NCBI GenBank assembly: GCA_016720685.1
Contig: JADKKC010000012.1
Location: forward strand, 24,257 to 88,256
Length of the DNA stretch: 64,000 nucleotides
DNA from: Zoogloea sp.
Lineage (GTDB): Bacteria; Pseudomonadota; Gammaproteobacteria; Burkholderiales; Rhodocyclaceae
Direction of reading: 5' to 3'
In this document: positions 54,401 through 63,193 of the stretch, in pieces
How positions within the stretch are numbered: position 1 is the first letter of the stretch
How the letters are laid out: each line of letters begins with the position of its first letter
The notes under the pieces: model-generated
The model's database searches: none
What the model saw: the letters and a program-made list of their open reading frames with translations, nothing else
What the model was told of the DNA's origin: nothing
Made by a program: the position numbers and the translations under genes

Positions 54401-54672
54401 TGGCCGGCGAAACCCTCTACGACCTGATCCTGATGGACATCCAGATGCCCGTGATGGACGGCCTCACCGCCACCCGCACGATTCGCACCCAGCCCGGCGC
54501 CCACGCCCACGTGCCCATCATCGCCATGACCGCCAACACCTTCGACGAAGACCGCCGGGCCTGCGCCGAAGCCGGCATGAACGATTTCATCGCCAAACCC
54601 GCCGCACCCGACAGGCTCTTCATCGCCATCCTGCACTGGCTTCAGCAAGCCCCTCGACAGAAAACATCATGA
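51454..54672 (+). CDS. MASE1-CHASE-PAS hybrid histidine kinase with receiver
   Basis: A 1072-residue membrane sensor. Order: MASE1 integral sensor (about 10-205, eight hydrophobic helices, with SSPIFPAAGLALA), CHASE-type periplasmic domain (about 230-490), a helix at 495-515, PAS (about 545-655), HisKA with phospho-acceptor His697 in SHEIRTPMN, HATPase (NNAIKF, DSGVGI, GGTGLGLAL) and a receiver with Asp995 in LILMDIQMP. The phosphorelay ends without an Hpt or output domain. Its stop overlaps the next start (ATGA), pairing it with a diguanylate cyclase. Confidence 0.94.
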   Translation: MPLPKSTPALISRNLLIAIAYLALGGLGLSFGIAEGYSSPIFPAAGLALAVSLCFGPGALPGIWLGSAALNLSLAGLNGTLSPTTVVVSLGIASGAAAQAWVGQALIRRFRGDSWSSLEQERDVLYFLLLGGPLACLVSASVGVLTLHLTGVIDKPISIFAWWNWFVGDTLGVLTFAPLCLCFLIRQSPLWQSRKGRMAMPMALTLLFVGAAFFATASWEQQDQQRRLETDAKLIHKRISDRLLAHREALLSLRRFIEVSPELNTSRFESFTLSTLHDNPDISALSFNLKVSDAERAAFEADMAGRLGIPGFRISERDDGGRLKPSARRSSYLVVTHIAPRAANLPAIGFDIRSEAVRREAVDRGLKLEGSFAVTSPIWLVQEKKVAVLALAPVRGPVDHNTTQGFAVAVIKIGQLLELVTRKELPPGLGVALTDPYAIGETQRLDDTESQASQAPARAKWEGSLVFGDREWMLTVRADDTYMESNRPWVSWAVGVIGLLFATLLQTLILGMTGRTALIQRQVERQTASLAAKNRELALAKISIDNSADAAYWVRTDARIVRVNQAACDMLGYTREELTALSIPDIDPLFPMPVWNSHQARIGANGSEKLETIHRRKDGRELAVAITASHASTDGQDYIYASVRDITDRKLAEAELKRHRHHLEELVAARTADLSIAKEAAEAANRAKSSFLANMSHEIRTPMNAIIGLTHILGRNNTDRAQQERLGKISSAASHLLQLLNDVLELTRIDADRLPVEQTDFLLPALVGRVCELVRPSVEAKGLRLLIELEPRLGGQTLRGDPLRIQQVLQHIVNNAIKFTARGSISIRTRLEDENDCSALLVTEVQDSGVGIEAEAQARIFKPFEQGDSSTTRQFGGTGLGLALCQRLVHLMDGNISVNSAPGLGSTFRITVRVGKLASDPLQAPSPVSGEEAEQRLRKHCPDKRILLVEDDWVNQEVILELLRDEVGLQVDLAVDGAQAVQMAGETLYDLILMDIQMPVMDGLTATRTIRTQPGAHAHVPIIAMTANTFDEDRRACAEAGMNDFIAKPAAPDRLFIAILHWLQQAPRQKTS

Positions 54673-56315
54673 AATCCGTCTGCCGCCCGCCTGCGCAGCG
54701 CGGCCCGGCCACCCCCGGGTGGTCGCGGCGGTACAGGCTGGCTGCCTACGTGGCGTTGCTGTGGCTGATGGTCGCGGTGGCACTTGACGCGGCGGTGGCG
54801 GACGCCCGCAGCGAAACGGTCTACCAGGTCGGCATCACCGCCTTTCGCGACAAGACGGTCACCACGCGCGAATGGCAACCGACGATGGACTTCCTGTCCT
54901 CGAAGATTCCCGGCTCCCGCTTCGTGGCAAGGCCTATGAATCTTGGCGAATTCCAGCTCGCCCTGGGCCGCAACGAACTCGACTTCGTGCTGACCAACCC
55001 CGAGCACTACATCCTCATGGAAAGCCTCTACGGCGTCTCCCGGCTCGCCACCCTGGTCAAAAGCGCCGACGGCAAGCTGGTCAACCGGTTTGGCGGGGTG
55101 ATCTTCACGCTCAACGACCGGCCGGACATCAACCGCCTCGAAGACCTGAAGGGCAAGCAGGTGGCCGCCGTCGACCACACATCCTTCGCCGCCTTCCTGC
55201 TTCAATACGACCTCCTCAAGCAACACGGCGTCGACCTCGACACCGACAGCACAGTCCGCTTCCTCGGTTTTCCGCAGGATCTGTGCGTCAAGGCCGTCCT
55301 CGACGGCAAGGCCGACGCGGGCTTCGTGCGCACCGGCGTGCTCGAAGCCATGAGCGCCGAAGGCAAGATCGACCTCGCCCGGCTGCGCATCATCAACCCG
55401 ACCCCCAACCCCGACTTCCCCTTTCTCGCCAGCACGGGGCTGTTTCCCGAGTGGCCGCTGGCCGCCGCGCCCCATGTGCAGATCGACATCGCCAACCAGG
55501 TTGCCGCCACCTTGCTGCTGATGCCCCCCGACAGCCCGGCCGCCCGCGCGGCCCGCTACCACCGCTGGTCCACGCCGCTGGAATACCAGAGCGTCCAGAA
55601 CATCATGCGCCGGCACCGCATCTACCCCTACGACAAGCCGGAACCCATCTCACTGGCACTCATCTTCCAGCAATACCTCGCCCAGACCCTCACCGGCCTG
55701 TTTCTGGCCTTCGCCGCGCTGGGCACGCTCTACATCCGCACCCGGCGCCTCAACATCGAGCTGAAAACCTCGCGTCAGCAGTTGCACGAAATGGCCCACC
55801 ACGACGCCCTCACCGGGCTGCCCAACCGCAACCTCCTGGACGACCGCCTCACGCAGGCCCTCGCCCAGGCCCGGCGCAACGGAAACCGGGTCGCCCTGTG
55901 CCTCATCGACCTGGACGGCTTCAAGCCGATCAACGACCACCTCGGCCACAAGGCCGGCGACGAAGTCCTGCAGGACGTCGCCCGGCGGCTGGAGGGCTCG
56001 CTGCGCGAAGGCGACACCGTGGCCCGCTGGGGCGGCGACGAATTCGTGCTGCTGCTCAACGATTTCACCGAAACCGGCCAGCTCGAAGACATCATGAAGC
56101 GCGTGCTGCAGACCGTCATCGACAGCTTCCGGGCCAGCAACGGCATGAAACTGAGCGCCAGCATCGGCGTCAGCATCTACCCGAGCAACGCCGGCGACCC
56201 CTTCAATCTCTTCAAACACGCCGACGAAGCCATGTACCGCGCCAAGAAACGCGGCGGCAACTGCTTCATCATCCACTCCGGCGACATGCCGGAGCGGCCG
56301 GCGAGCAGTGCCTAG
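54669..56315 (+). CDS. PhnD-like periplasmic sensor fused to a diguanylate cyclase
   Basis: A 548-residue transmembrane enzyme. After a signal/anchor helix (residues 24-45) comes a PhnD/phosphate-phosphonate-binding-like domain (YQVGITAFRDKTVTTREWQP, LTNPEHYILM, then FLASTGLFPEWPL), a transmembrane helix at about 333-353 and a GGDEF domain with intact GGDEF at residues 455-459. The inhibitory RxxD site (REGD) lies five residues before it. Ligand binding would control c-di-GMP synthesis. Coupled by ATGA to the preceding hybrid kinase, suggesting a joint sensory module. Confidence 0.93.
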   Translation: MKSVCRPPAQRGPATPGWSRRYRLAAYVALLWLMVAVALDAAVADARSETVYQVGITAFRDKTVTTREWQPTMDFLSSKIPGSRFVARPMNLGEFQLALGRNELDFVLTNPEHYILMESLYGVSRLATLVKSADGKLVNRFGGVIFTLNDRPDINRLEDLKGKQVAAVDHTSFAAFLLQYDLLKQHGVDLDTDSTVRFLGFPQDLCVKAVLDGKADAGFVRTGVLEAMSAEGKIDLARLRIINPTPNPDFPFLASTGLFPEWPLAAAPHVQIDIANQVAATLLLMPPDSPAARAARYHRWSTPLEYQSVQNIMRRHRIYPYDKPEPISLALIFQQYLAQTLTGLFLAFAALGTLYIRTRRLNIELKTSRQQLHEMAHHDALTGLPNRNLLDDRLTQALAQARRNGNRVALCLIDLDGFKPINDHLGHKAGDEVLQDVARRLEGSLREGDTVARWGGDEFVLLLNDFTETGQLEDIMKRVLQTVIDSFRASNGMKLSASIGVSIYPSNAGDPFNLFKHADEAMYRAKKRGGNCFIIHSGDMPERPASSA

Positions 56316-56565
56316 GGGCCATCACCCCGTCCCACACCAGCTTCACCCCCGAGAAGCCCGGATGCTGAACATGTCCATCGCAATGAGCATGGGCAACATC
56401 ACCGCCACGGCATCCCGCGGCGCCAGCCACATCGACATGAAAGGCACGGCCAGCCCGCCCAGCGCACCGCCCAGGCCCGACGGCCGGCTTGCCCCGTGCC
56501 TCGACCGCGCCTAGCATCCCGAGCTTGAGCACCGGCCTGTGCCGGCGCTGCGCTGGAGAAATCGC
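56316..56565 (+). other. Short gap with a possible small ORF
   Basis: A 50-codon frame at 56362-56514 starts after GAGAAG and reads MLNMSIAMSMGNITATASRG with a Pro/Arg-rich end. It may be a small hypothetical gene or chance. Nothing else is seen, apart from the GGAG before lutA. Confidence 0.3.
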
Positions 56566-57348
56566 ATGCCCCCCGCATCACACGGCCCCCGGGTCGGTCT
56601 TTTTGCCACCTGCCTGATGAACCTGTTTCGCCCCAATGTGGGTTTTGCCGCCGTCAAGCTGCTCGAAGACGCCGGCTGCACGGTGGAGGTACCGCAGGCG
56701 CAAACCTGCTGTGGCCAGCCGGGCTACAACGCGGGCGATTTCGACACCGCGCGGGCGCTGGCCAGGCAGGTGATCGCCGCGTTCGAAGGCTTCGACTACG
56801 TGGTCGGGCCGTCGGGGTCGTGCATGGCCACGCTTCGCATCGACTACCCCAAGCTGCTCGCCGACGATGCCGACTGGCGCCTCCGGGCCGAGGGGCTGGC
56901 GGCGAAGAGTTTCGAGCTGATCTCGTTTCTGGCCGATGTGCGCGGCGTGCAGACGGTGGTGGCCGATTACGCCGGCACCGCCACCTATCACGATGCATGC
57001 TCGGGCCTGCGCGGGCTGGGCATCAAGGCGCAGCCGCGCCGGCTGCTCGGCTCGGTGGCCGGGCTGACGCTCGCAGAGATGGCCGACACCGAGGTGTGCT
57101 GCGGCTTTGGTGGCAGCTTTTGCGTGTCTTACCCCGAAATTTCCGGGCGCATGGCCGACGACAAACGCGCCCGCGTGGCGGAAACCGGCGCGGATACGCT
57201 GCTGGGGGGCGACCTGGGCTGCCTGCTGCATCTGGCCGGGCGCATGAAGCGCTGCGGATCGACGGTGAAGGTTTTCCACACCGCCGAGGTGCTGGCCGGC
57301 ATGGCCGATGGCGCGGGCATCGGCGCGGCGAAGGAACCACAAAAATGA
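56566..57348 (+). CDS. lutA: Lactate utilisation protein A, CCG-domain Fe-S subunit
   Basis: A 260-residue member of the LutA/YkgE family with two cysteine-rich CCG domains (QTCCGQPGYN near residue 55 and VCCGFGGSFC near 185) that hold a non-cubane or 4Fe-4S cluster. ATG 56566 follows GGAG. Together with LutB and LutC it oxidises L-lactate to pyruvate. It overlaps lutB by ATGA. No lldP permease or lut regulator is adjacent. Confidence 0.93.
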   Translation: MPPASHGPRVGLFATCLMNLFRPNVGFAAVKLLEDAGCTVEVPQAQTCCGQPGYNAGDFDTARALARQVIAAFEGFDYVVGPSGSCMATLRIDYPKLLADDADWRLRAEGLAAKSFELISFLADVRGVQTVVADYAGTATYHDACSGLRGLGIKAQPRRLLGSVAGLTLAEMADTEVCCGFGGSFCVSYPEISGRMADDKRARVAETGADTLLGGDLGCLLHLAGRMKRCGSTVKVFHTAEVLAGMADGAGIGAAKEPQK

Positions 57349-58748
57349 AAGTCGGCAGCCCGCAGTTCAAGGAAAAAGTTGTCGTGGCGCTGGCCGACCC
57401 GAACCTGCGCGACGCCCTCGGCCAGTCGCGCAAGGGCTTCGTGAATGGCCGCGCGGCGCTGGTGGCCGGCGTGCCGGAATTCGAGGCGATGCGCGACGAG
57501 GCCCGCGACCTGAAGAACCACGTGCTGGCCAACCTGGATCACTACCTCGAACGCTTCGAGGCCAGCGTCACCGCGGCGGGCGGGCAGGTGCACTGGGCGG
57601 CGGACTCCGAGGACGCCCGGCGCATCATCCTCGGCATCTGCCAGCGGGTGGAGGCCAGGGTGATCACCAAGGGCAAGTCGATGGTGTCCGAGGAAATCGG
57701 CCTCAACGACGCGCTCGAAGCGCAGGGCTACCAGGTGGTCGAAACCGATCTCGGCGAATACATCATCCAGCTCGCCGGCGAGCCGCCGTCCCACATCATC
57801 GCGCCGGCCATCCACAAGACCAAGGCCCAGGTGGCCGAGCTGTTCGAGGCGGCCCACGGCGGCCCGCGCAAGACCAGCGTGGCCGAACTGGTGACGGAGG
57901 CGCGCCAGGTGCTGCGCGAAAAATACTTCCAGGCCGACGTCGGGATCACCGGCGGCAACTACCTGGTGGCCGAAACCGGCTCGTCGATCATCGTCACCAA
58001 CGAAGGTAACGGCGATCTCACGCAAACGCTGGCGCGGGTGCACATCGTCACCAGCGGCATCGAGCGCATCGTCCCCACGCTCGACGACGTGGCGCTGTTC
58101 TTGCGCATCCTGGCCCGCAGCGCCACCGGCCAGGAAACCGAAACCTACACCACGATCTCCACCGGCCCGCGCCGGCCGGGCGACGTGGACGGCCCCGCGG
58201 AATACCACGTGGTGCTGGTGGACAACGGCCGCAGCAAGATGCTCGGCGGCCCCTTCCAGGACATGCTGCGCTGCATCCGCTGCGGCGCCTGCATGAACCA
58301 CTGCCCGGTGTATGGCGCGGTGGGCGGCCACGCCTACGGCTGGGTCTATCCCGGCCCGATGGGCGCGGTGCTCACGCCGCTGTTTGTCGGCCTCGACGCC
58401 ACGCGCGACCTGCCCAACGCGTGCACGCTCAACGGCCGCTGCGAGTCGGTGTGCCCGGTGCGCATTCCGCTGCCCGGGCTGCTGCGCGAGATCCGCCGCC
58501 TGCAGCACGAACAGGGCCTGCGCCCCGCCGGCGAGGGCCGGGCCATCGGTGCCTGGCGCTTCGTGGCCGAACGCCCGCGGCTGTACCAGTTTGCCAACCG
58601 TGTCGCCGCCCGCCTGCTGAACAGGATGGGCGGCAGCGCAGGCCGTATCGCCCACCTGCCCGGCGGCGCCGCCTGGAGCCACCTGCGCGACCTGCCGGCC
58701 CCTGAAGGCCAGACTTTTCTCGAACAATGGCAGGCCCGCAAAAAATAA
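57345..58748 (+). CDS. lutB: Lactate utilisation protein B, iron-sulfur subunit
   Basis: A 467-residue protein with the LUD domain (about 60-290, containing VITKGKSMVSEEIGLNDALE and GGNYLVAETGS) and a C-terminal 4Fe-4S region. The first cluster is CIRCGACMNHCPVY, complete. In the second, CTLNGRCESVCPV, one of the usual Cys is replaced (Asn), a variant I believe is common in proteobacterial LutB. It lies between lutA and lutC in one operon. Confidence 0.94.
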   Translation: MKVGSPQFKEKVVVALADPNLRDALGQSRKGFVNGRAALVAGVPEFEAMRDEARDLKNHVLANLDHYLERFEASVTAAGGQVHWAADSEDARRIILGICQRVEARVITKGKSMVSEEIGLNDALEAQGYQVVETDLGEYIIQLAGEPPSHIIAPAIHKTKAQVAELFEAAHGGPRKTSVAELVTEARQVLREKYFQADVGITGGNYLVAETGSSIIVTNEGNGDLTQTLARVHIVTSGIERIVPTLDDVALFLRILARSATGQETETYTTISTGPRRPGDVDGPAEYHVVLVDNGRSKMLGGPFQDMLRCIRCGACMNHCPVYGAVGGHAYGWVYPGPMGAVLTPLFVGLDATRDLPNACTLNGRCESVCPVRIPLPGLLREIRRLQHEQGLRPAGEGRAIGAWRFVAERPRLYQFANRVAARLLNRMGGSAGRIAHLPGGAAWSHLRDLPAPEGQTFLEQWQARKK

Positions 58749-58759
58749 GGAAAGCCCCC

Positions 58760-59398
58760 ATGTCCGAATCCCGCCAGGCCATTCTTGGCCAGATCCGCGC
58801 CGCCCTCGGGCGCGGCCCGCTGGGTGCCGACGCGGCCGCCGCGCTCGATGCCCGTATCGCGCAGCACACCCGCCTCGGCTTCGATGGCGATCTGATCGAA
58901 CGCTTCATCGAAAAATTTGAAAGCCGCGCCGGCACGGTCGTGCAGCTTGGCAGCCTGCACGCCGTACCCGACGCCGTGGCCGCCTACCGCCGCCAGCACG
59001 GCCTGCCGGCCCGCGCCGCGGTGGCCCGGCCCCTCGCCGGGCTGAACTGGCCGGCGGATTTCGCCCATCACCCGGGGCCCGCCGGCAAGGATGAAATGCT
59101 GTCGGTCACAGGCTGCCTCGCCGGTATCGCCGAAATCGGCAGTGTGATCCTGGCATCCGGCCCGGACAGCCCGACCACCCTCAACTTCGTGCCCGACCAC
59201 CACCTCGTGGTGCTCCACGCCGGACACATCGTGCGCCACTTCGAGGATGCCTGGGCCCGGCTGCGCGCCCGCCCGGAAGGCCTGCCGCGCACGGTCAATA
59301 TCATCGCCGGCCCGTCCCGCACCGGCGACGTGGAGCTCACGATGCAACTCGGCGCCCACGGCCCGCGCAGCGTGCAGGTGATTCTGGTCCGGCCGTGA
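58760..59398 (+). CDS. lutC: Lactate utilisation protein C
   Basis: A 212-residue LUD-domain protein that completes the LutABC lactate oxidase. It starts MSESRQAILGQIRAALG after a GGAA-type site and carries SVTGCLAGIAEIGSVILASG and a C-terminal NIIAGPSRTGDVEL nucleotide-fold loop. It follows lutB by 11 bases. Confidence 0.92.
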   Translation: MSESRQAILGQIRAALGRGPLGADAAAALDARIAQHTRLGFDGDLIERFIEKFESRAGTVVQLGSLHAVPDAVAAYRRQHGLPARAAVARPLAGLNWPADFAHHPGPAGKDEMLSVTGCLAGIAEIGSVILASGPDSPTTLNFVPDHHLVVLHAGHIVRHFEDAWARLRARPEGLPRTVNIIAGPSRTGDVELTMQLGAHGPRSVQVILVRP

Positions 59399-59471
59399 CG
59401 GCAAAGCCATTGGCCTAAACTTCTGCGCGATCCGGCCGAAATAGAAACACTAGCCCTCGCCATGTCTTCCG

Positions 59472-60770
59472 ATGCCTTCCATATCACCGCAGGACCTCGT
59501 CGTCACACCCGATCAGCTCTGCATCGGGCTGTTCGTGCACATCGACCTGCCGTGGTTCAGTCATCCGTTCAGCTTCAACAGTTTCAAGATCCGCTCGGCT
59601 GATCAGCTCAAGACCCTGCGCGGGCTGGGCGTCACGCACTTCCGCTACGACCCCGAACGCTCCGACGTGCAACCGCGGGGCATGGGCCAGGCCGCGAAGC
59701 CGGCCCCCGTGACGCCGCCGCCCGAATCCCCCGTCGAAAACCCGGCCACCAGCGCCGCACTGGCCTGCAAACGCGACCGTATCGCCCGCCTGGCCCAGCG
59801 CAAACGCCAGGTTGTGGAAGTGGAAAAGGCTTTCGTGAAGGCCGCCGGCGTCATGCGCAACATCAGCAAGAACCTGTTCTCGCGTCCCAAGGAATGCCTC
59901 GAGGAGGCAAATGAGCTGGTGAACCAGATGGTCACGGCCTTTCTCGACCAGCCGGAAGCGGCCCTGCACGTGATGGGCGAACACACCGGCGGCGAGGAGA
60001 CCTATTTCCACGGTCTCAACGTGTCCATCCTGTCGATGATGCTGGCCAAGGAGATGGGCTTCACGCGTCCCCAGAGCCAGAACCTGGGCGTCGGGGCGCT
60101 GCTGCACGACATGGGCCTCGCCGACATTCCCGAGCGCATCGCCCGCTCGCGCCACGAACTGAGCACCCCCGAGCGCAACCTGCGCGAGCTGCACTGCGAG
60201 TACGGCGTGCGTCTGGGCAAGCAGATCGGCCTGCCCGACGCGGTGCTGCGCATCGTCGCCCAGCACCACGAGCTGGCCGACGGCAGCGGCTACCCCAAAC
60301 GCCTCAAGGGCGAGCAGATCGACCCGCTGGCGCGCATCGTCGCCCTCGTCAATTACTACGACAACCTGTGCAACCCGATCGATCTGGCCAAGGCCATGAC
60401 GCCCCACGAAGCCCTGTCGCTGATGTTCGCCCAGCGCCGCACCAAGTTCGATGCCCGCGCGCTGCAGGTGATGATCCGCAGCCTCGGCGTGTATCCGCCG
60501 GGCTCGGTGGTGCGCCTGTCCAACGACGCGCTGGCGCTGGTGTCGTCGGTCAACCCGGTGCGGCCGCTGCGCCCGTGGGTCACCGTATTCGACCCGAGCA
60601 TCCCCCGCGACGAGGCGATCATGCTCGACCTGGAGCAGGAGCCCGACATCAACATCGCCAAGGCCCTGCGCCCCATCCATCTGCCGCCCGAAGTGTACGA
60701 ATACCTGAGCCCGCGCAAGCGCGTCACCTACTACTTCGACTCCGATTCGCGGCCGGGGCACACGCCATGA
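59472..60770 (+). CDS. HD-GYP c-di-GMP phosphodiesterase with DUF3391
   Basis: A 432-residue cytoplasmic protein. The N-terminal DUF3391 region (about 8-65, QLCIGLFVHIDLPW) precedes a variable linker and an HD-GYP domain (about 165-350). Conserved residues are present: His in ETYFHGLNVS, HD in LLHDMGLADIPE, HCEYG, and the HHELADGSGYP signature, so activity is expected. It would degrade c-di-GMP, opposite to the cyclase at 54669. Confidence 0.93.
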   Translation: MPSISPQDLVVTPDQLCIGLFVHIDLPWFSHPFSFNSFKIRSADQLKTLRGLGVTHFRYDPERSDVQPRGMGQAAKPAPVTPPPESPVENPATSAALACKRDRIARLAQRKRQVVEVEKAFVKAAGVMRNISKNLFSRPKECLEEANELVNQMVTAFLDQPEAALHVMGEHTGGEETYFHGLNVSILSMMLAKEMGFTRPQSQNLGVGALLHDMGLADIPERIARSRHELSTPERNLRELHCEYGVRLGKQIGLPDAVLRIVAQHHELADGSGYPKRLKGEQIDPLARIVALVNYYDNLCNPIDLAKAMTPHEALSLMFAQRRTKFDARALQVMIRSLGVYPPGSVVRLSNDALALVSSVNPVRPLRPWVTVFDPSIPRDEAIMLDLEQEPDINIAKALRPIHLPPEVYEYLSPRKRVTYYFDSDSRPGHTP

Positions 60771-60804
60771 CCCGCCCCACGGCAGCACGCACCAGGACGC
60801 CATC

Positions 60805-62715
60805 ATGACCGGCCGCTACCAGGACGCGCTGCTTGCCGGCGCCGAGGAAATCCTGCTTCTCGTCGACCCCGCCAGCCTCGTCATCCTCGCCGCCAACCCG
60901 GCCGCCGCGCGCCTGCTCGGCTATCCGGGCGACAGCCTCGTCGGCCAGCCGGTCACCGAGATCGAATGCGCGCTGGCCGACGTGTTCTTCTGGGAGGAAG
61001 TGCGCGGCGGCGGCAGTACCGACGAGCAGACCATGGAAAGCCTCTACCGGCGTGCCGACGGCAGCGTGCTCGCCGCCCGCAAGACGGTGCGCCGCCTCGC
61101 CGAAGGCTTGCTGGTGCGGGCCACCGACATCGGCGCCCAGAAACGCGCCGAGGACGAACTGGCCGAAATGAGCTCCCGCCTGCGGGCAACCCTCGAAGCC
61201 ACCGCCGACGGCATTCTGGTGCTCGACGGAGACGGGCACATCGTCAACATGAACCGCCGTCTGGCCGGCCTGTGGGAGCTGCCCGAAGACCTGCTGGCCC
61301 AGCACGACGAAGACGCCATCATCAAGCACATGAGCCGCGCGGTGGAAAACCCCGCAGCGCTGCTGAGCCTGCTCACCACCCACAGCCAGGATCTCGCCGA
61401 AACCTTCGACACCCTGCCCCTGTGCGACGGGCGCATCTTCGAGGCCAGCTCGCGCCCCGCCCGCCACGACGACGAAGTGATCGGGCGGGTGTTCTGCATC
61501 ACCGACGTCACCGAACGCCACAAGGCCGAACAGGCCCTGATCGCCGCCCGCGACGCCGCCACCTCGGCCAGCAAGGCCAAGAGCGATTTTCTGGCCATGA
61601 TGTCCCACGAAATCCGCACCCCGATGAACGGCATCATCGGCATGGCCCAGTTGCTCGACATGACGCCGCACAGCGCCGAGCAGCGCGAATACATCACCAC
61701 CATCCAGAGCAGCAGCGAAGCCCTGCTCCACATCATCAACGACATCCTCGACTACTCGAAGATCGAAGCACGCAAGCTGAGCCTCGAAAAAATCGGCTTT
61801 GATCTGCGCCAGGTGGTGTCGGACGTGGACAAGCTGTTCCGCCCGAAAACCGTCGGGCAGCCGCTGAGCTTCACCACGCAGGTCGCCGACGAGATCCCCC
61901 GCGTGCTGCTCGGCGACCCGACCCGCCTGCGCCAGATCCTCGTCAACCTCGTCAGCAACGCCTTCAAGTTCACCGCCCAGGGGCAGATCGCCGTGCGCAT
62001 CGACATGGGCGAGCGCAGCGCGGGGCACATCGGCCTGCGCTGCACGGTCAGCGACACCGGCATCGGCATTGCACCCGACAAATGCCGGCACATCTTCACG
62101 CCCTTCGAGCAGGCCGACATGTCCACCACCCGCCGCTACGGCGGCACCGGCCTCGGCCTGTCGATCTGCCGCATGCTGTGCGGGCTGATGGACGGCGAAA
62201 TCGGCGTGGAGAGCGAGGAAGGCCGCGGCTCGGAGTTCTGGTTCACCGTCAAGCTCGAAACCAGCGCCAACGACAGCAACGCAACGGCACCGGCAACACG
62301 CCCCATCCTGCGCCGCAGCACGCGCATCCTCGTGGCCGAGGACAACCCGATCAACAGCACCGTGATCGCCCGCATGCTCGAACGCTTCGGCGCCCACGAC
62401 ATCGTTTTCGCGACCAACGGCGAGGAAGCCGTCGCCCACTGCAGCGAAGCCGCCTTCGAACTGGTTTTCATGGACGCCCGCATGCCGCGCCTGGACGGCC
62501 TCGCCGCCACCCGGGCACTGCGCGCGGCGGGCAACACGGCCTACATCATCGGCGTGAGTGCCGACGCCATGAACGAAGAGCGCGACGCTGCGCTGGCGGC
62601 CGGCATGAACGACTACGTGCCCAAACCCATCAGTCAGGACGCCATCGCCACCGCCATCAGCCGCTGGCGCGAAACCCTGATCGCCGCCAAGGCTGCCGAC
62701 GACAACAGAATGTAA
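60805..62715 (+). CDS. PAS-PAS hybrid histidine kinase with receiver
   Basis: A 636-residue soluble sensor kinase. Two PAS domains (about 8-118 and 128-245), HisKA with His268 in SHEIRTPMN, HATPase (NNA-type NAFKF, DTGIGI, GGTGLGLSI) and a C-terminal receiver with Asp557 in LVFMDARMP. It has no transmembrane helix. It follows the HD-GYP gene by 34 bases and may share its transcript. Confidence 0.93.
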   Translation: MTGRYQDALLAGAEEILLLVDPASLVILAANPAAARLLGYPGDSLVGQPVTEIECALADVFFWEEVRGGGSTDEQTMESLYRRADGSVLAARKTVRRLAEGLLVRATDIGAQKRAEDELAEMSSRLRATLEATADGILVLDGDGHIVNMNRRLAGLWELPEDLLAQHDEDAIIKHMSRAVENPAALLSLLTTHSQDLAETFDTLPLCDGRIFEASSRPARHDDEVIGRVFCITDVTERHKAEQALIAARDAATSASKAKSDFLAMMSHEIRTPMNGIIGMAQLLDMTPHSAEQREYITTIQSSSEALLHIINDILDYSKIEARKLSLEKIGFDLRQVVSDVDKLFRPKTVGQPLSFTTQVADEIPRVLLGDPTRLRQILVNLVSNAFKFTAQGQIAVRIDMGERSAGHIGLRCTVSDTGIGIAPDKCRHIFTPFEQADMSTTRRYGGTGLGLSICRMLCGLMDGEIGVESEEGRGSEFWFTVKLETSANDSNATAPATRPILRRSTRILVAEDNPINSTVIARMLERFGAHDIVFATNGEEAVAHCSEAAFELVFMDARMPRLDGLAATRALRAAGNTAYIIGVSADAMNEERDAALAAGMNDYVPKPISQDAIATAISRWRETLIAAKAADDNRM

Positions 62716-62863
62716 GCACCCGCGGCCGCCGCGGCGCGGCCCCGCCGGAAAAACGGCCCGGAGCGCCTATTTTTGCTTACAAATGCCCGACGCCCCGCCA
62801 CCAGGGCTGCGGCTATCCTCGCGGCCACCGGAACCCAAACCGGGCCTTCGAGGAGAAAAAACC

Positions 62864-63193
62864 ATGTCTGATATTCGCCAACTGATTGCCGCCAGCCTGA
62901 TCGGCAGCCTGGCCCTGGGCCTGTCCCTGCCCGCCAGCGCCGGCGACGGACATGGTCATGGACGACACGGCGGCTACGATCGGGGCGAGTACCGCCCCCG
63001 TCACGACCACCACCGGCACCACGACCGGGGCGCGTATTACTACAGCCCGCCGCCGGTCTATGCAGCGCCCCCGCGCGTGGTGTACGAACGCCCGATGGTT
63101 TACAGCCCGCAGCCGGTGTATGCCTACCCGGCCCGCTCGGCCCAGTCGGCCGTCACCATCGACATTGGGCCGCTGATCATTCCCTTCCGCTAG
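62864..63193 (+). CDS. Secreted His/Tyr/Pro-rich small protein
   Basis: A 109-residue exported protein starting after GAGGAG. The signal peptide is IRQLIAASLIGSLALGLS, cut near ASAGD. The mature part has a His-rich stretch (GHGHGRHGG and RHDHHRHHDRG) and then Tyr-Pro repeats (YYSPPPVYAAPP, VYERPMVYSP). Such proteins may bind metals or line the cell surface; the family is not characterised. It is convergent with the next gene, with a 17-base overlap of the ends. Confidence 0.75.
   Translation: MSDIRQLIAASLIGSLALGLSLPASAGDGHGHGRHGGYDRGEYRPRHDHHRHHDRGAYYYSPPPVYAAPPRVVYERPMVYSPQPVYAYPARSAQSAVTIDIGPLIIPFR

Noticed and set aside
62716..62863. Intrinsic terminator after the second hybrid kinase.
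   Set aside because: The region is full of self-complementary GCGGC/GCCGC runs without one clear stem and T run; the structure is ambiguous.
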